NCBI RefSeq assembly: GCF_009389715.1
Contig: NC_052393.1
Location: 310,001 to 374,000 of the forward strand
Direction: 5' to 3'
Source: Phoenix dactylifera
Lineage: Eukaryota > Streptophyta > Magnoliopsida > Arecales > Arecaceae
Length of the DNA: 64,000 nt
The notes under the pieces are model-generated. The model searched no databases. It saw nothing but the letters and a program-made list of their open reading frames with translations, and was not told where the DNA came from. The translations under genes were made by a program, and so were the position numbers. This document shows positions 9,532 through 19,913 of this stretch, one piece after another (the stretch's first letter is position 1; the number at the start of each line of letters is the position of its first letter).

Positions 9532-12225
9532 TCAGGATGAAGCGTTGCTTCTAAAAGACCCGAGAGCCTTGACAGCGCCAGCTCTAAGGACAAACTGATG
9601 ATAAGCTGTGGCTATGGCGGCACCAATGAAAGGACCCACCCAGAAGATCCACTGCAATGCGCGCACACGAAAAAAAAAAATCTGATAAGTTTCAGCTGCT
9701 TCTCCGAGCAGTTGGCTGCTAATTGTACTGGAAATAAACGACCAGGCCAAGTAAATTGATTGGCTTGTCGATTGAATGATGGCACTACTCTTTATGTACA
9801 TTTGGCAACCTCCAATTGTCTGTTCATCTATAGGGTTCGGATATTGCTTTCAACGACTGCAATTCGTCAGCTAGAAAGCATCGTTTGATTTCTAGAGAAA
9901 AGGTGTGGAATGGCAAATGAAATAGAAATGAAGCTCAGAATGGCTGCCTAAAGGTAGGAAAAGATGATACATTAAAGATTATGCAGGCAATGCCCTCGTA
10001 GCAAATGTACCTGGTCATCCCATGCCTTCTCCTTATCATAGATTACGGCAGCTCCGAAACTCCTTGCAGGGTTAATGCCGGTCCCCGTGATCGGGATTGT
10101 GGCTAGATGGACCATGAACACCGCAAAACCTATTGGAAGTGGAGCCAAAACCTGGATAGATATTGGAAACCAACAGAGATTAAAAAAGACACCCAAAAAT
10201 ATTGTTGTCGTATAAGCCAAGAACAATTCATATATAACAATTTAATTTGTCAAAGTGAAGGATCGTTGTAAAGATAACTGCAGCAGCATTCAACTGAAAA
10301 TTAACCTTCTACCAATATGACCGGCGAATCTTCTAAAATACTTCATGTTCGGGGCAGCACAGGCTCTGCCATCACCACCTCATTCGTGTTGCGACAGACG
10401 ATCGAGCGAATGAAAAACTGTTGAAATAATTCTCCGTGATTAATTTCTCTCGCTGCATCCATTCTTTGGCTAGTTATGTAGCAAGACGTATTCAATACAG
10501 TGAGGAAATACCTCACCAAATACTAACTCCTCGAGGCTTGAACTGAGCAATTAAAACACGAAGACCAAATCTAAGCACCCGTCGAGTATGGGCCGAATAT
10601 AAATTTTTTAACCTAACTCACGGATTACATCCCCCGACAGGACAAAGGCAAAGCTATATACCTATCGCACGAGTCTAGATATTTCTAGTTAGACGCATCC
10701 ACATTCATGGCTGCGCAGCATCACGATTGGGGCCCATCCCTTCATGATCTCACTCATTTATGAACGACACGGATTGCTAGCATGAAAATTTATTCTACGA
10801 GCATGATACCAATTGAAAAGGTACAACTAGGTTAAGGTTAGGAATTTTTCGATCCTTCCCTCAGCGTATCAAGTTAAGGTCCTACTTGGGGTGGGGGAAG
10901 GGGATATGGATCCTGCGAAATTGAACCAAATCTTACTGAACTTGGAGACAGACCCTAGTGTTGTGGGCCTAAATCTTAGACTTGAAATTCTGGCCATGAC
11001 GCACTCGGGACCAGCTAGACCAGACCCAACTTGGACCCACTTGTTGGCTAAACTGAAATTACAGTCGATTGTTTTGGATGCCTTAACCCGTCTCTCAAAA
11101 TAACGGTGATGGTTTACTTCTTTACAAACAGCACATGTATGAACAAACTAGCATACTACGTCATGTCGTCTTATTTGTAGTCCGACACTTTGAAGAATTT
11201 ATCTGGATGACAGTGACAGTTTTACCGTCTTTCTTTTATCTTTTACTTTTATTTGACTTGGCAGGATGTGCTTATGCTAAAGTTATATAAAATACCATTT
11301 TTACACGATATATATATAACAATGATGGTAATTGGCAAGTAATAAAACAAAAAAAAAAAAATTTTGCCGCAAATGGAGGGGTAGAATTATATTACCGGGA
11401 CGTGGGAGTCACGGGCGCTGCGCTTGGGGTCGGTGGCGGAGAAGACGGTGTAGACGAGGACGAAGGTGCCGATGATCTCGGCGGCGAGTCCCGTCCCCTT
11501 GGAGTAGCCGGAGCTGAGCTCGTTGGCGCCGCCGCCGTAGCGCACGTAGTAGGCCTTCTGGAAGCCCTTGACGAGCCCCGCGCCGCAGATGGCTCCCAGG
11601 CACTGCGCGATCATGTAGAGAAGGGCTCGGATCAGGGAGACCTTGCGAGCCAGGAACAGCCCGAACGTCACCGCCGGGTTTATGTGACCGCCTGCATGCG
11701 CGCACACAAGAACGCACCCCACCGTTATAAGCAACAGGATGCAACCATATGCGAGGATTATGGGCTACATATATATATGTAAGATTAAGCGCGAACGGAG
11801 AAAAGATCTTATTTTCTTCCATTAATTCCGTTTCATTTGTAAACTAAAGAATCCTTAAAAAGAGTTTCGAAGAAGAGATATTAATTGCGCCTGCGAGGGT
11901 GAGAGTGACACCCACCGGAGATGCCGGCGGTGCAGTAGACGAGGATGAAGATCATCCCGCCGAAAGCCCAGGCGATGCCCAAGATCCCGACCCCGCTGCA
12001 GGCGGCGTCGGTGCCGTTCACGTTGGGGTCGGACTGGTGCTTGTACCCGATCACCGTCGCCACCGTGATGTAGAGGAACAGCAGCGTCGCTACGAACTCC
12101 GCGATCACCGCCCGGTACAGCGACCACTTGGTCAGCTCCTCCGCGTCGATAAGCGGCGCCGGCGGCGGGTCCGTGTAGTCCTTCGCCGTGAACCCAGCAG
12201 CCCCAGCCTCCATGTCCTTCCCCAT
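9532..12225 (-). CDS. PIP2: PIP2-type plasma membrane aquaporin, copy B
   Basis: Second tandem water-channel gene, same strand and structure as copy A. Exons read leftwards: 12225-11916, 11691-11396, 10151-10011, 9651-9532, all GT/AG with matching phases, coding for 288 aa. The product has the PIP2 N-terminal [11 protein letters not shown] motif, both NPA boxes (HINPAVTFG and GINPARSFG), the His/Thr/Arg filter residues and the C-terminus [12 protein letters not shown] with the conserved serine pair. It differs from copy A mainly at the extreme N-terminus, by YDKEK instead of YNKEK in exon 3, and by the longer tail. Intron 2 is 1.2 kb and contains a dispersed repeat. Exon 2 and intron 1 are almost the same as in copy A, best explained by recent gene conversion. 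Both copies look intact and functional. Confidence 0.95.
11163..11295. repeat. Dispersed repeat, copy 1 (intron 2 of PIP2 copy B)
   Basis: About 130 bases sharing order and words with 14668-14798: GTCGTCTTATTTGTA, AATTTATCTG, TATCTTTTACTTTTATTTGACTT and GCATGT-like ends. Same orientation. Probably two fragments of one unnamed interspersed repeat that inserted after the PIP2 duplication. Confidence 0.55.
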
Positions 12226-12341
12226 CTATCTCGACCTATGTATCCTTTGGGGCAACTAAAATTTTTTTCAGATCGAAATCAGATAGACGGAAGAATGGCT
12301 GCCGGAGTTACAACTGGGTCAAGCGTGAGCAGAGAGCCAGG

Positions 12342-12351
12342 GTATTTATAG
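12342..12351 (-). promoter_or_regulatory. TATA box of PIP2 copy B
   Basis: On the minus strand it reads CTATAAATAC, about 117 bases upstream of the start codon of copy B. The promoter sequence is unlike that of copy A, so the two genes may be regulated differently. Confidence 0.65.
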
Positions 12352-13573
12352 GGGGGTCGGAGGGTGGTGGTCATCCGATGAGGGTCTCAAGGGTGTGGAA
12401 GTGGGGACTACAACTTGCCGTCCCAGACCGATCAATCCCTCATCGCTTAACTGGTTCTCTTTGTGGGCCAGCCACCCACCATATTTGTGACATGCCCAGC
12501 GCTGTATACCCATAGTTATAACTCGATGTCCTTTTTTTTTCCTGGAAAAAAGTATTGTTGGAAAAAAGACTTCTGGTTTTTGCTGGAATGGTCCATTTTC
12601 GACTCGCCGAGACCTGGGCTCTTGACATGGTTTGAATGGCATGGCATTGTTTTACTACGTTTAATTTTCAAGAAAAAGCCAAAATGATCCATTGAAATTT
12701 ATCGCAGATGGTTCAAAAGGTCTTCGTGCCGATGCCTTGAAGGTGCCATTTGTTTTGTACTATCGACATCACCTTCAAGAGTCGAGGCACATGCGCCGTG
12801 AACAACATAAAAACCAATTCCAAATACAAGATGCAAGGCTGAAGGCGTATCCACACATTTGGTCTAAACTAGCGCTTTCACTGCCTTGCAGTCACGGGAT
12901 TAAGGGGATATTAATATTTATCATGGACACAAAGATAACAGCATCTTATTGCATTAATTTTTTTAACTCAACAGACAATTCAATCCTAGTTATCCTAACC
13001 ACTTGAAATATCTAGCTCAATTAATATGACCTATAACTCCATCAGAAAGCGATGACATGTCGACTGCTTTAGCATGAAAGATTTCGCTGCTACAAAATAG
13101 AGAGATCTAGTAGCGAAACCTTCTACAGTAAAAAATTCAATGAGCGAGCTCATCCTAGCTAATAGCTAGCCATTGTTAGGCACAGTATTTTTGCGGTCCA
13201 AATCAATCTACATCTTTTTTCGCTGCCAAAGAAGGCGAACTTTCCCCTGGTGGGACGGCATCGTGGCCGCGCCACCTAAAGCCTTCCACGCGGGAGATCA
13301 CTGCCCACTTGTTCGAGAGAAGTGCTTCCAAAATATATTATTATACGAGTGGCCCAAGTTGGCCTGGCGGTGCGTTGGAAGACTCTGGACTCTGTGGACT
13401 TTGGGAAAAGCTTGCTGCAATTTGCCTTCTTGCCGATGCAGACCGCTTAATTTCCATGGTCGGTGGTGTCGAGCCACGGAGGCTTCGCGACTCTCCTCAC
13501 TACAATCAATGGTATGGTACGAAAAACTCTTAAGGTCACATCCAATGTCGAAAGTATTAAAACTCGTGCTCTA
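12352..13573. other. Promoter and spacer upstream of PIP2 copy B
   Basis: No gene recognised. The left few hundred bases are presumably the copy B promoter. One open frame of 186 codons starts at 13173, but it runs into the hAT element and has no recognisable domain. Confidence 0.45.
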
Positions 13574-14524
13574 TGTATACATAAGGCTGCAAATGGGTCG
13601 GGTCGACCCGGGACCCGACCCGACCCGCTTTAGACCCGACCCGACCCGAATTTTAGGACCCGCGGGGCCGGGTTGGGTCCTAAATTTAGACCCGATCTAT
13701 TTTTCGGGTCGGATCGGGTCCATCCAATCTTGATCCGGGACCCGACCCGACCCGACCCGAAAAATAGATCGGGTCTAAATTTGCAAAGCCAATCTTGGTT
13801 CTAGCATTGCACAGTTCATCATTGTCCTCTCCTAAAAGTTTTTGCTCAAGACAGTCTTCACGAAAATATAAAGATCCTTTGCTTCCTTCTGGAGCTGATT
13901 TTCCCTGGCATTCATACAACAAAGAAAAGCTGCTTTGGCTCTCTACTCGATCAACTTGATTGTGCATTTTACTCTCCAGAAACACTCTCCTCTGCTGAGT
14001 ATTTAGACAAGTTTTTCAGATGCAACAGAAATAGGCATGGAATTTTCTCCTCGAAGCTGTCAATGGAATTTGCACTATCCACATAATTCGGACATGGACA
14101 GCGTAAACCCATATGCAAATAATCAGAGCCAGCAGCAAAAGGAATTATGCCAAAGAATGAAAAGGAAACATATGATAGGAACTAGAAAAGATGTCCATGA
14201 AGATGTATAAGAGGCACAAGGTATTAACATATAACGTTGCACACTCAAAATGAGGTTAAAACTTGCAGAAAACAATTGTTTAACTTTGCTTGCTCTGGGG
14301 TTAAAACTTGTTCATCTCATGGACCCGACCGGACCCAAACCCGGACCCGATCGGATCCGGATCCGACCCGACCCGAATGACCCGACGGGGTCGGCATCGA
14401 CCCGACCCGACCCGACCCGAATTTCAACCGGGTCGGGTCTGGGTCCAAAATTAGGACCCGAACAAAAAACCGGGTCGGGTCGGGGTCACTCAGGACCCGA
14501 CCCATTTGCAGCCCTATGTATACA
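13574..14524. mobile_element. Non-autonomous hAT element with GGGTCGGGTC subterminal repeats
   Basis: The element spans 13582-14516 (935 bp). Its ends are inverted: TAAGGCTGCAAATGGGTCGG on the left, and on the right the complement of TAGGGCTGCAAATGGGTC. It is flanked by a perfect 8-bp duplication, TGTATACA (13574-13581 and 14517-14524), the hAT hallmark. The subterminal regions are packed with CCCGACCCGACCC motifs in both orientations, like the transposase-binding repeats of hAT elements. The left arm also holds a perfect 29-bp inverted repeat (13682-13710 and 13754-13782). No transposase is encoded. The centre (13790-14230) looks like ordinary, possibly captured, sequence. Confidence 0.88.
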
Positions 14525-14667
14525 TGATATCCATCCGATATGAGTAATCCTAGCACCAGCGGTCCCGCGGTGCACTACAGACGGCTCCTATTGCAATCGA
14601 AAGAAAACTTACCTTTTTTTTCATACAACACACGTGTTTCGAAAGATAAATAAAATAGCAGACTCAG

Positions 14668-14798
14668 TCGTCTCATTTGTAAACTGTCACTCCAAAAAAT
14701 TTATCTGAACGGCATTGATAATTTTACTTTCTCTTTTGTATCTTTTACTTTCATTTGACTTAGCAGCATGTACTCACGTTAGAACTATTGAAATGCCT
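14668..14798. repeat. Dispersed repeat, copy 2
   Basis: Partner of 11163-11295 (see there). Shared words are GTCGTCTCATTTGTA, AATTTATCTGA and TATCTTTTACTTTCATTTGACTT. Confidence 0.55.
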
Positions 14799-14799
14799 T

Positions 14800-16100
14800 T
14801 TTTACTTAAAAAAAAAATATTTTGTTAGAATGATCAAGGCCATCCATCAGTTCTAATTAAAGAATGCCGGTGGGCGAAGTAAAAAAAATTTAAAAAAATA
14901 TTTTGTTAGAATGCCTTTTTCTACCGAATCCAAACCTAGCCTGCCCAGCAAAAACGCTAGGGTGCGGGCTTAGGTTAGGTCGAAGCCAATAACTACAGTC
15001 CAATTCAGAAATAAAAGAGCAACGTTGAGATTGTCCACTAGCAAGGAATTGCAGTTTGTCTCCTCCTTAATCACCTTCCTCTTTCTCTTTTGCTTATCAG
15101 CTCTCTAGAACGCCTTGGAGTACATTGCTTCTCTCTCACTCTGATTCTAATTAGCCGCTTGCTGCCCTAGATAGAGCTAAAGTATCTCAACTTTAAAGAC
15201 CTATGCCTAACCACTTATCACCGGATTGGGACCCTCACCTGATTTAAACAATAATATCAATGTTCGGCTATTATTCTTAGCCATTATGCCACATAGCATG
15301 AACAGAAAGCCCCCCTCTCAAATCTTGAAGTATAAACTATGGGCAATGCTAAGGAGCTCACGTTGTATGCACAAGAATAGTCCTCACACCATGTGTCAGG
15401 AAAAAATTGGTGCAACTCATAGAATTTGTTACCGAATAAGAAAGTTGGTTAATTATGAAGTGGCTAAATCAATAGTTATGGATATCATAAACTTTATGTA
15501 TGCACAGAAAGCACGTTGAAATATTTTCCACAAACTACAAGCCCCCCATGTTTGGAATGGGTAGAACCTAATGTAGACCCAATAGAGGGAGGGTAAGGAT
15601 AACGATCTACAAGACATGCTCGAGCACAGAAAAATATGCAAGCTTTTTGAGCAGCTTCAATTAATATCTCTGGCAACCATTAATGAAACTGGGATGCAGT
15701 TCAGGTCAATCCAGGCCCAGTTGAGGGCCGTTTTTGGCATCACTTATCAAATGATGCACCGCAGTATCCGTTACGGAGTGAATATCAAAACCCACCATAT
15801 ATACCAGGGAGACTGAAAAATAAAAGTTTCCGCTTGGTAGTAGGCGAAATAGAGTCGAACCACTTGAGAGCATATTATCGTCCGGTTGAAAAATTTATGT
15901 GATATAAAATCTCAAAAACAAAACAGAAAAAAAAAAAAAAACATTGCCAGAACGCATGACTATCGTGTCGGCATACGAAACTGGAGTCAATTAATGCTGC
16001 GTGGCCCCGTACAGCAGCGAGATTGGCAATTTCCAATTAATGCAGGAGCGTAGCAATACAAAAGATGTTCACCATAAAACCTTCCAGAAAAGAACAAAAG
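14800..16100. other. Gene-free spacer
   Basis: No conserved coding region or RNA gene recognised. The word ATATTTTGTTAGAATG occurs twice (about 14817 and 14899), a short local duplication. One frame at 15226-15519 is open for 97 codons but resembles nothing known. Confidence 0.45.
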
Positions 16101-16105
16101 AGGAC

Positions 16106-16351
16106 CACAATCGCGTCTCGTAAAGGAGGACGGAGAGGAATAATGGCAGCCTTTGAACTTATTTGTCCGAAAGTTGCATTCATGAAATAAGAAGACAATC
16201 GCGTCTCGAACGGAGAGGAGTAATAGCAGCCTTTGAACTTATTTGTCCAAAAGTTGCATTCATGGAATAAGAAGACAATCGCGTCTCGTAAAAGAGAACG
16301 GAGAGGAATAATAGCAGGCTTTGAACTTATTTGTCCAAAAGTTGCATTCAC
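16106..16351. repeat. Minisatellite, three copies of about 80-88 bp
   Basis: The units begin CAATCGCGTCTCG at 16108, 16196 and 16276 and contain GAACTTATTTGTCC and AAAGTTGCATTCA. The spacing is 88 then 80 bases; the middle unit lacks 8 bases (the TAAAGGAG-like segment after the CG). High identity suggests a recent local amplification. Confidence 0.9.
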
Positions 16352-16916
16352 CGTCGGCACCGACGTGGCACAAGGAGTGGTGCTTTGGACCACAAATTAA
16401 GTTTGGATGAATCATGCAAAGAAGAACACGCAAACATCAGAAACGGGCTCGTACGGTTAAAATTACGCCGATAGGAACCAAGGTTTCCTCTTGTACGTTT
16501 AAGCCAGTGGCCTTTGGCCTTTGGTCTTTGGCGGGAGCGAGGGAGGAAGCATGCCCGGCCTTTGGGGCGCGCGCCCTCCGCTTGGAGTCCGCCGACGCTG
16601 CCTGGCTGCTGAATATTCAACTACAATGTGTATTGTGTTTGCATCCAAATGATCGTACGAATTGGTTTCCACCTCCAACCGCGCCAATTGAATAAATTCA
16701 GCTCTAATCTAATCTTCTGTGACTTCAACAGCTGCGTGATTCAATACCTAGTTCTTCATTGCATTACCTCATCGAGGACCGGACTTTGAAGGATTCAATG
16801 CAAATTCACAAATTGCCGGGATTGATTGAGGTCTATCTATCATGGATCAAAAGATGGTGGATGACAGATTTGGAGGTATCCAACTTGAGCGATACGGTAG
16901 ACGGGTAGCCACCCAG

Positions 16917-17250
16917 CCCACCTTTATCTTGCAGCATATCTAAGGTCCCTAAAGGCTATACCTCTTTGCTTGATAACGAAATTTTCTATTTGACTCTTGC
17001 ATAAAAAAAATTATACTTAAATAACAATAATATGCCAGGATGGGTCTCCCTCCCGGCCCACCTTTATCTTGCATCATATGCATGATCCCTAAAGGTTATA
17101 CCTCTTTGCTTAATAACTAAAATTTCTATTTGACCCTCACATAAAAAAATTAAACTTAAATAATAATAATAATAATAATAATAATATGGCGGGATGGGTC
17201 TCCCTCCCAGCCCGCCTTTATCTTGCATCATTTGTATAATCCCTAAAGGC
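16917..17250. repeat. Tandem repeat, three copies of about 140-154 bp
   Basis: CCTTTATCTTGCA starts at 16921, 17061 and 17215. Each unit continues with TCCCTAAAGG, TATACCTCTTTGCTT, an AATAAT run and GGATGGGTCTCCCTCCC. The length change between units comes partly from expansion of the AAT run (about 17158-17184). No coding potential. Confidence 0.88.
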
Positions 17251-17698
17251 TATACCTTTTTCATTAATAACTAGATTTACTATTTCATTAATAACTATTC
17301 CTACGGCCCAATGGTCCCATAGGAATAAATCTCTCCAAATTTCTTATTTCTTGACACCAGCTTCCCTGAAGAGGTACCCCTTAAATCAATTACAAATTCA
17401 TGAGTCATCCCAGTAGAAATATAAGCTAAAACGTCTCCCAATTGAGTCTTAACCATTGGTAAAGCAATTATTCTCCATTCATCTGAATGAGAATTTGATT
17501 TACCGGTTCTTTACAAAAGATTTGAAAGCACATAAAAGGAGTCTCCTGGATGAGCTTCACAACAACAGCATTTTCTAAATCAAATTGAATAACCAGTGAA
17601 GATTAAAAGCCTCAAACTTATACAACAAAATTATTAATCTATATTTAATTTTATTTACTTATATGTTATTCTTTTTATTTTTATTATTTTAATATTTA

Positions 17699-17840
17699 GT
17701 TAATTAAGTTATTTATAATGTCATGGCTCAATGGAAGGAGGAAAAGAAGAAAGAAGAAGAAGAATCGCTAGTTAATTAAGTTATTTATGATAATGGCTCA
17801 ATGGAAGAAGGGGAAGGAGAGAGAAGAAGAAGAATTGCTA
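17699..17840. repeat. Tandem duplication of 72 bp
   Basis: GTTAATTAAGTTATTTAT at 17699 is repeated at 17771, each followed by ATGGCTCAATGGAAG and a GAAGAAGAAGAAT run. Confidence 0.88.
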
Positions 17841-18450
17841 AGCCGTTGGCAAAAAAAAATATAAAATTATTATTCTATATTTTATTTTATTTGTATTTTT
17901 AAATTATAATTTTTTATTTCAATGTTCAATGAATCAATTTATGAAGACGGGTCGACCTGCTGAACTGTGGCCCGGACATCGGAACGGCTCAATGTCCGGC
18001 CGGGTTATGCAATATTGCTAAGAGGTTGAGGAAAGGAGGCAGCGGAACTCCACCTTTCCTCTAATTTTAAAATGGCCGCCGCTAGTCAAATAAGCCTCCT
18101 AACGAGGCCCCCCGCCTGTTTTCTCTTATTCTCAATTAGTATGGTCATTGTCTAGAAGGCCCATTTTGAGATTTTGATCTGAGGCCCCACTTGCCCTGAT
18201 CCTAGAGCTTAGTAAGCCCATCCCACAAAGTTATACAACAGGTAGGCCTGTAAACGGGCGAGGCCAGCTCCATATATGCATCATAGAGTAAGATGGATGA
18301 GAGCTATCAGTCAAAGGAAGAAACGGAAGACAACAATGTATAATGGAGGATCCCTGTGAACTCAGAATTTGACATCGGTAATTTGATTCAAAATACATAA
18401 CAAACTTAGCTAGTGCTAGCGGACAAAATGAGGTGATCCTAAACACTAAG

Positions 18451-19110
18451 GCTCTATTTGGTAGTGCTTTTAAAAAACAGTAAAATACTTTTTGATGATA
18501 TAAAAAAAAAAAAAAGAAAAGCTATTGTTTGCCAAACCATTTTTTCTAATGACCAAAATGCCCCCGAACAAATCTCATAATTACATCTTATACTATAGCA
18601 TATCCTATCATCTTATTATACTATATAAATTAGTAATATATTATGTTATATTATATTATATTTTTTACATTGTAATAGCATAAACATTATATTATTATAA
18701 TAATACATAATTATAATACAATCTATTCTTATAATCATGCTATAAGTATAATAGAACAAATTATTACAATCATAATATATAATAATAATAGCTATAATAT
18801 GATAATATATTATATTATTATAATAATATTCAAGAATATTATATGATACTATTATATTATATTATATGATTAGATTTTAACAATAATATAATCTATTCTA
18901 ATCCATTATATTATATTATATTATAGATTCCATTATAATTATAATTATAACATATTATAGTATAATATTATATTACATTATAATAATATATTACTATATT
19001 ATATCATGTCATATCATGTTCCAGCATATTATTATACTATAGTATTCAATATTATATTATTGTATATTGTACTACTATTTTAATATGTAATAATATAGAT
19101 TGTTTTTGAA
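18451..19110. mobile_element. One end of a MITE followed by AT-rich DNA
   Basis: GGCTCTATTTGGTAGTGCTT at about 18452 has the form of many plant MITE ends and is followed by TTTAAAAAACAG and CTATTGTTTGCCAAACC. The opposite end was not found. From 18590 to 19110 the sequence is almost entirely A and T with TATTATAT words, without coding potential. Confidence 0.35.
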
Positions 19111-19432
19111 CATTAAATTTCATGTTGCTTTTCCTTTGCCATCAGAGTAGAAGCTGCAGAACATTGTTTTGGAACCACAAAACCTAGCCCAGATACAAGC
19201 TTAAATCACTTCATCGTCCACTAAGATTTTGTTGACATTTCATTTCTCAAAGTACCTTTAATGAGACCTAAATAAGAAAAACCGGCAACTACTATAGGCA
19301 TTCAGAAACAACGCAGACCACAATTCAATATGCAAGAATGAGAGATGCGACATGGTCAGCCTGCACTTCAAACTGCCAGAAAGAGAAAGAAACACAAAAA
19401 GGTAAGCTCATGACTACTAGATCCTACACCAT

Positions 19433-19913
19433 GGGCTCGTTTGGTTCGCGGGAAAAGAAGGGGGGAAAGTGTGGTCAACGGAAAAGTAATGAAATGCCTC
19501 TTGTTTGGTTGGAGTTTTCAAAGGAGAGAGAAGGGAAAGTTGTATTCCCATGGGAATATGATTCCCACATTTCATGGGAAAGTCTTTCCCATAAGAAACA
19601 TGGGAAAGTTACTTTCCCATGAGGCGGGAATCACTCAATTTTTACTTTTTCCCCAAAAGTCCCTTCAACATTAAAGAAGCATTAAAGAGGCATTAACAAC
19701 CTATTTTTTATTAAGGGCATAATAGGAATTATACATAACTTTCCTAAGAAAGTGGATGGCCAACCAAACATAAGCACTTTGGAAATTTGTCACTTTCCCA
19801 TGATCAACCAAACATGCCAAAAGTACTTTCCTAGGCATTCTCTTCCTAGGAATTTGTTTCCCAGGAATCATATTCCTAGGAGGAAAAATATTTCCCGCGA
19901 ACCAAACGAGCCC
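19433..19913. mobile_element. Intact Harbinger/Tourist-like MITE
   Basis: A 481-bp element with perfect 23-bp terminal inverted repeats beginning GGGCTCGTTTGGTTCGCGGG (19433-19455 and 19891-19913). It is flanked on both sides by CAT, a 3-bp target duplication as made by PIF/Harbinger elements, although they usually prefer TAA or TTA. The interior is rich in nested TTTCCCATG/CATGGGAAA inverted repeats. There is no transposase. A diverged relative lies at 61685-62096. Confidence 0.85.

Noticed and set aside
13173-13733. 186-codon plus-strand open frame
   Set aside because: It crosses the left end of the hAT element and ends in its GGGTC repeats; no domain is seen.
17320-17600. Stretch whose minus strand looks protein-like (PMVKTQLGDVLAYISTGMTH), considered as organelle-derived DNA
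   Set aside because: It could not be matched to any plastid or mitochondrial gene from memory, and the frame is short.
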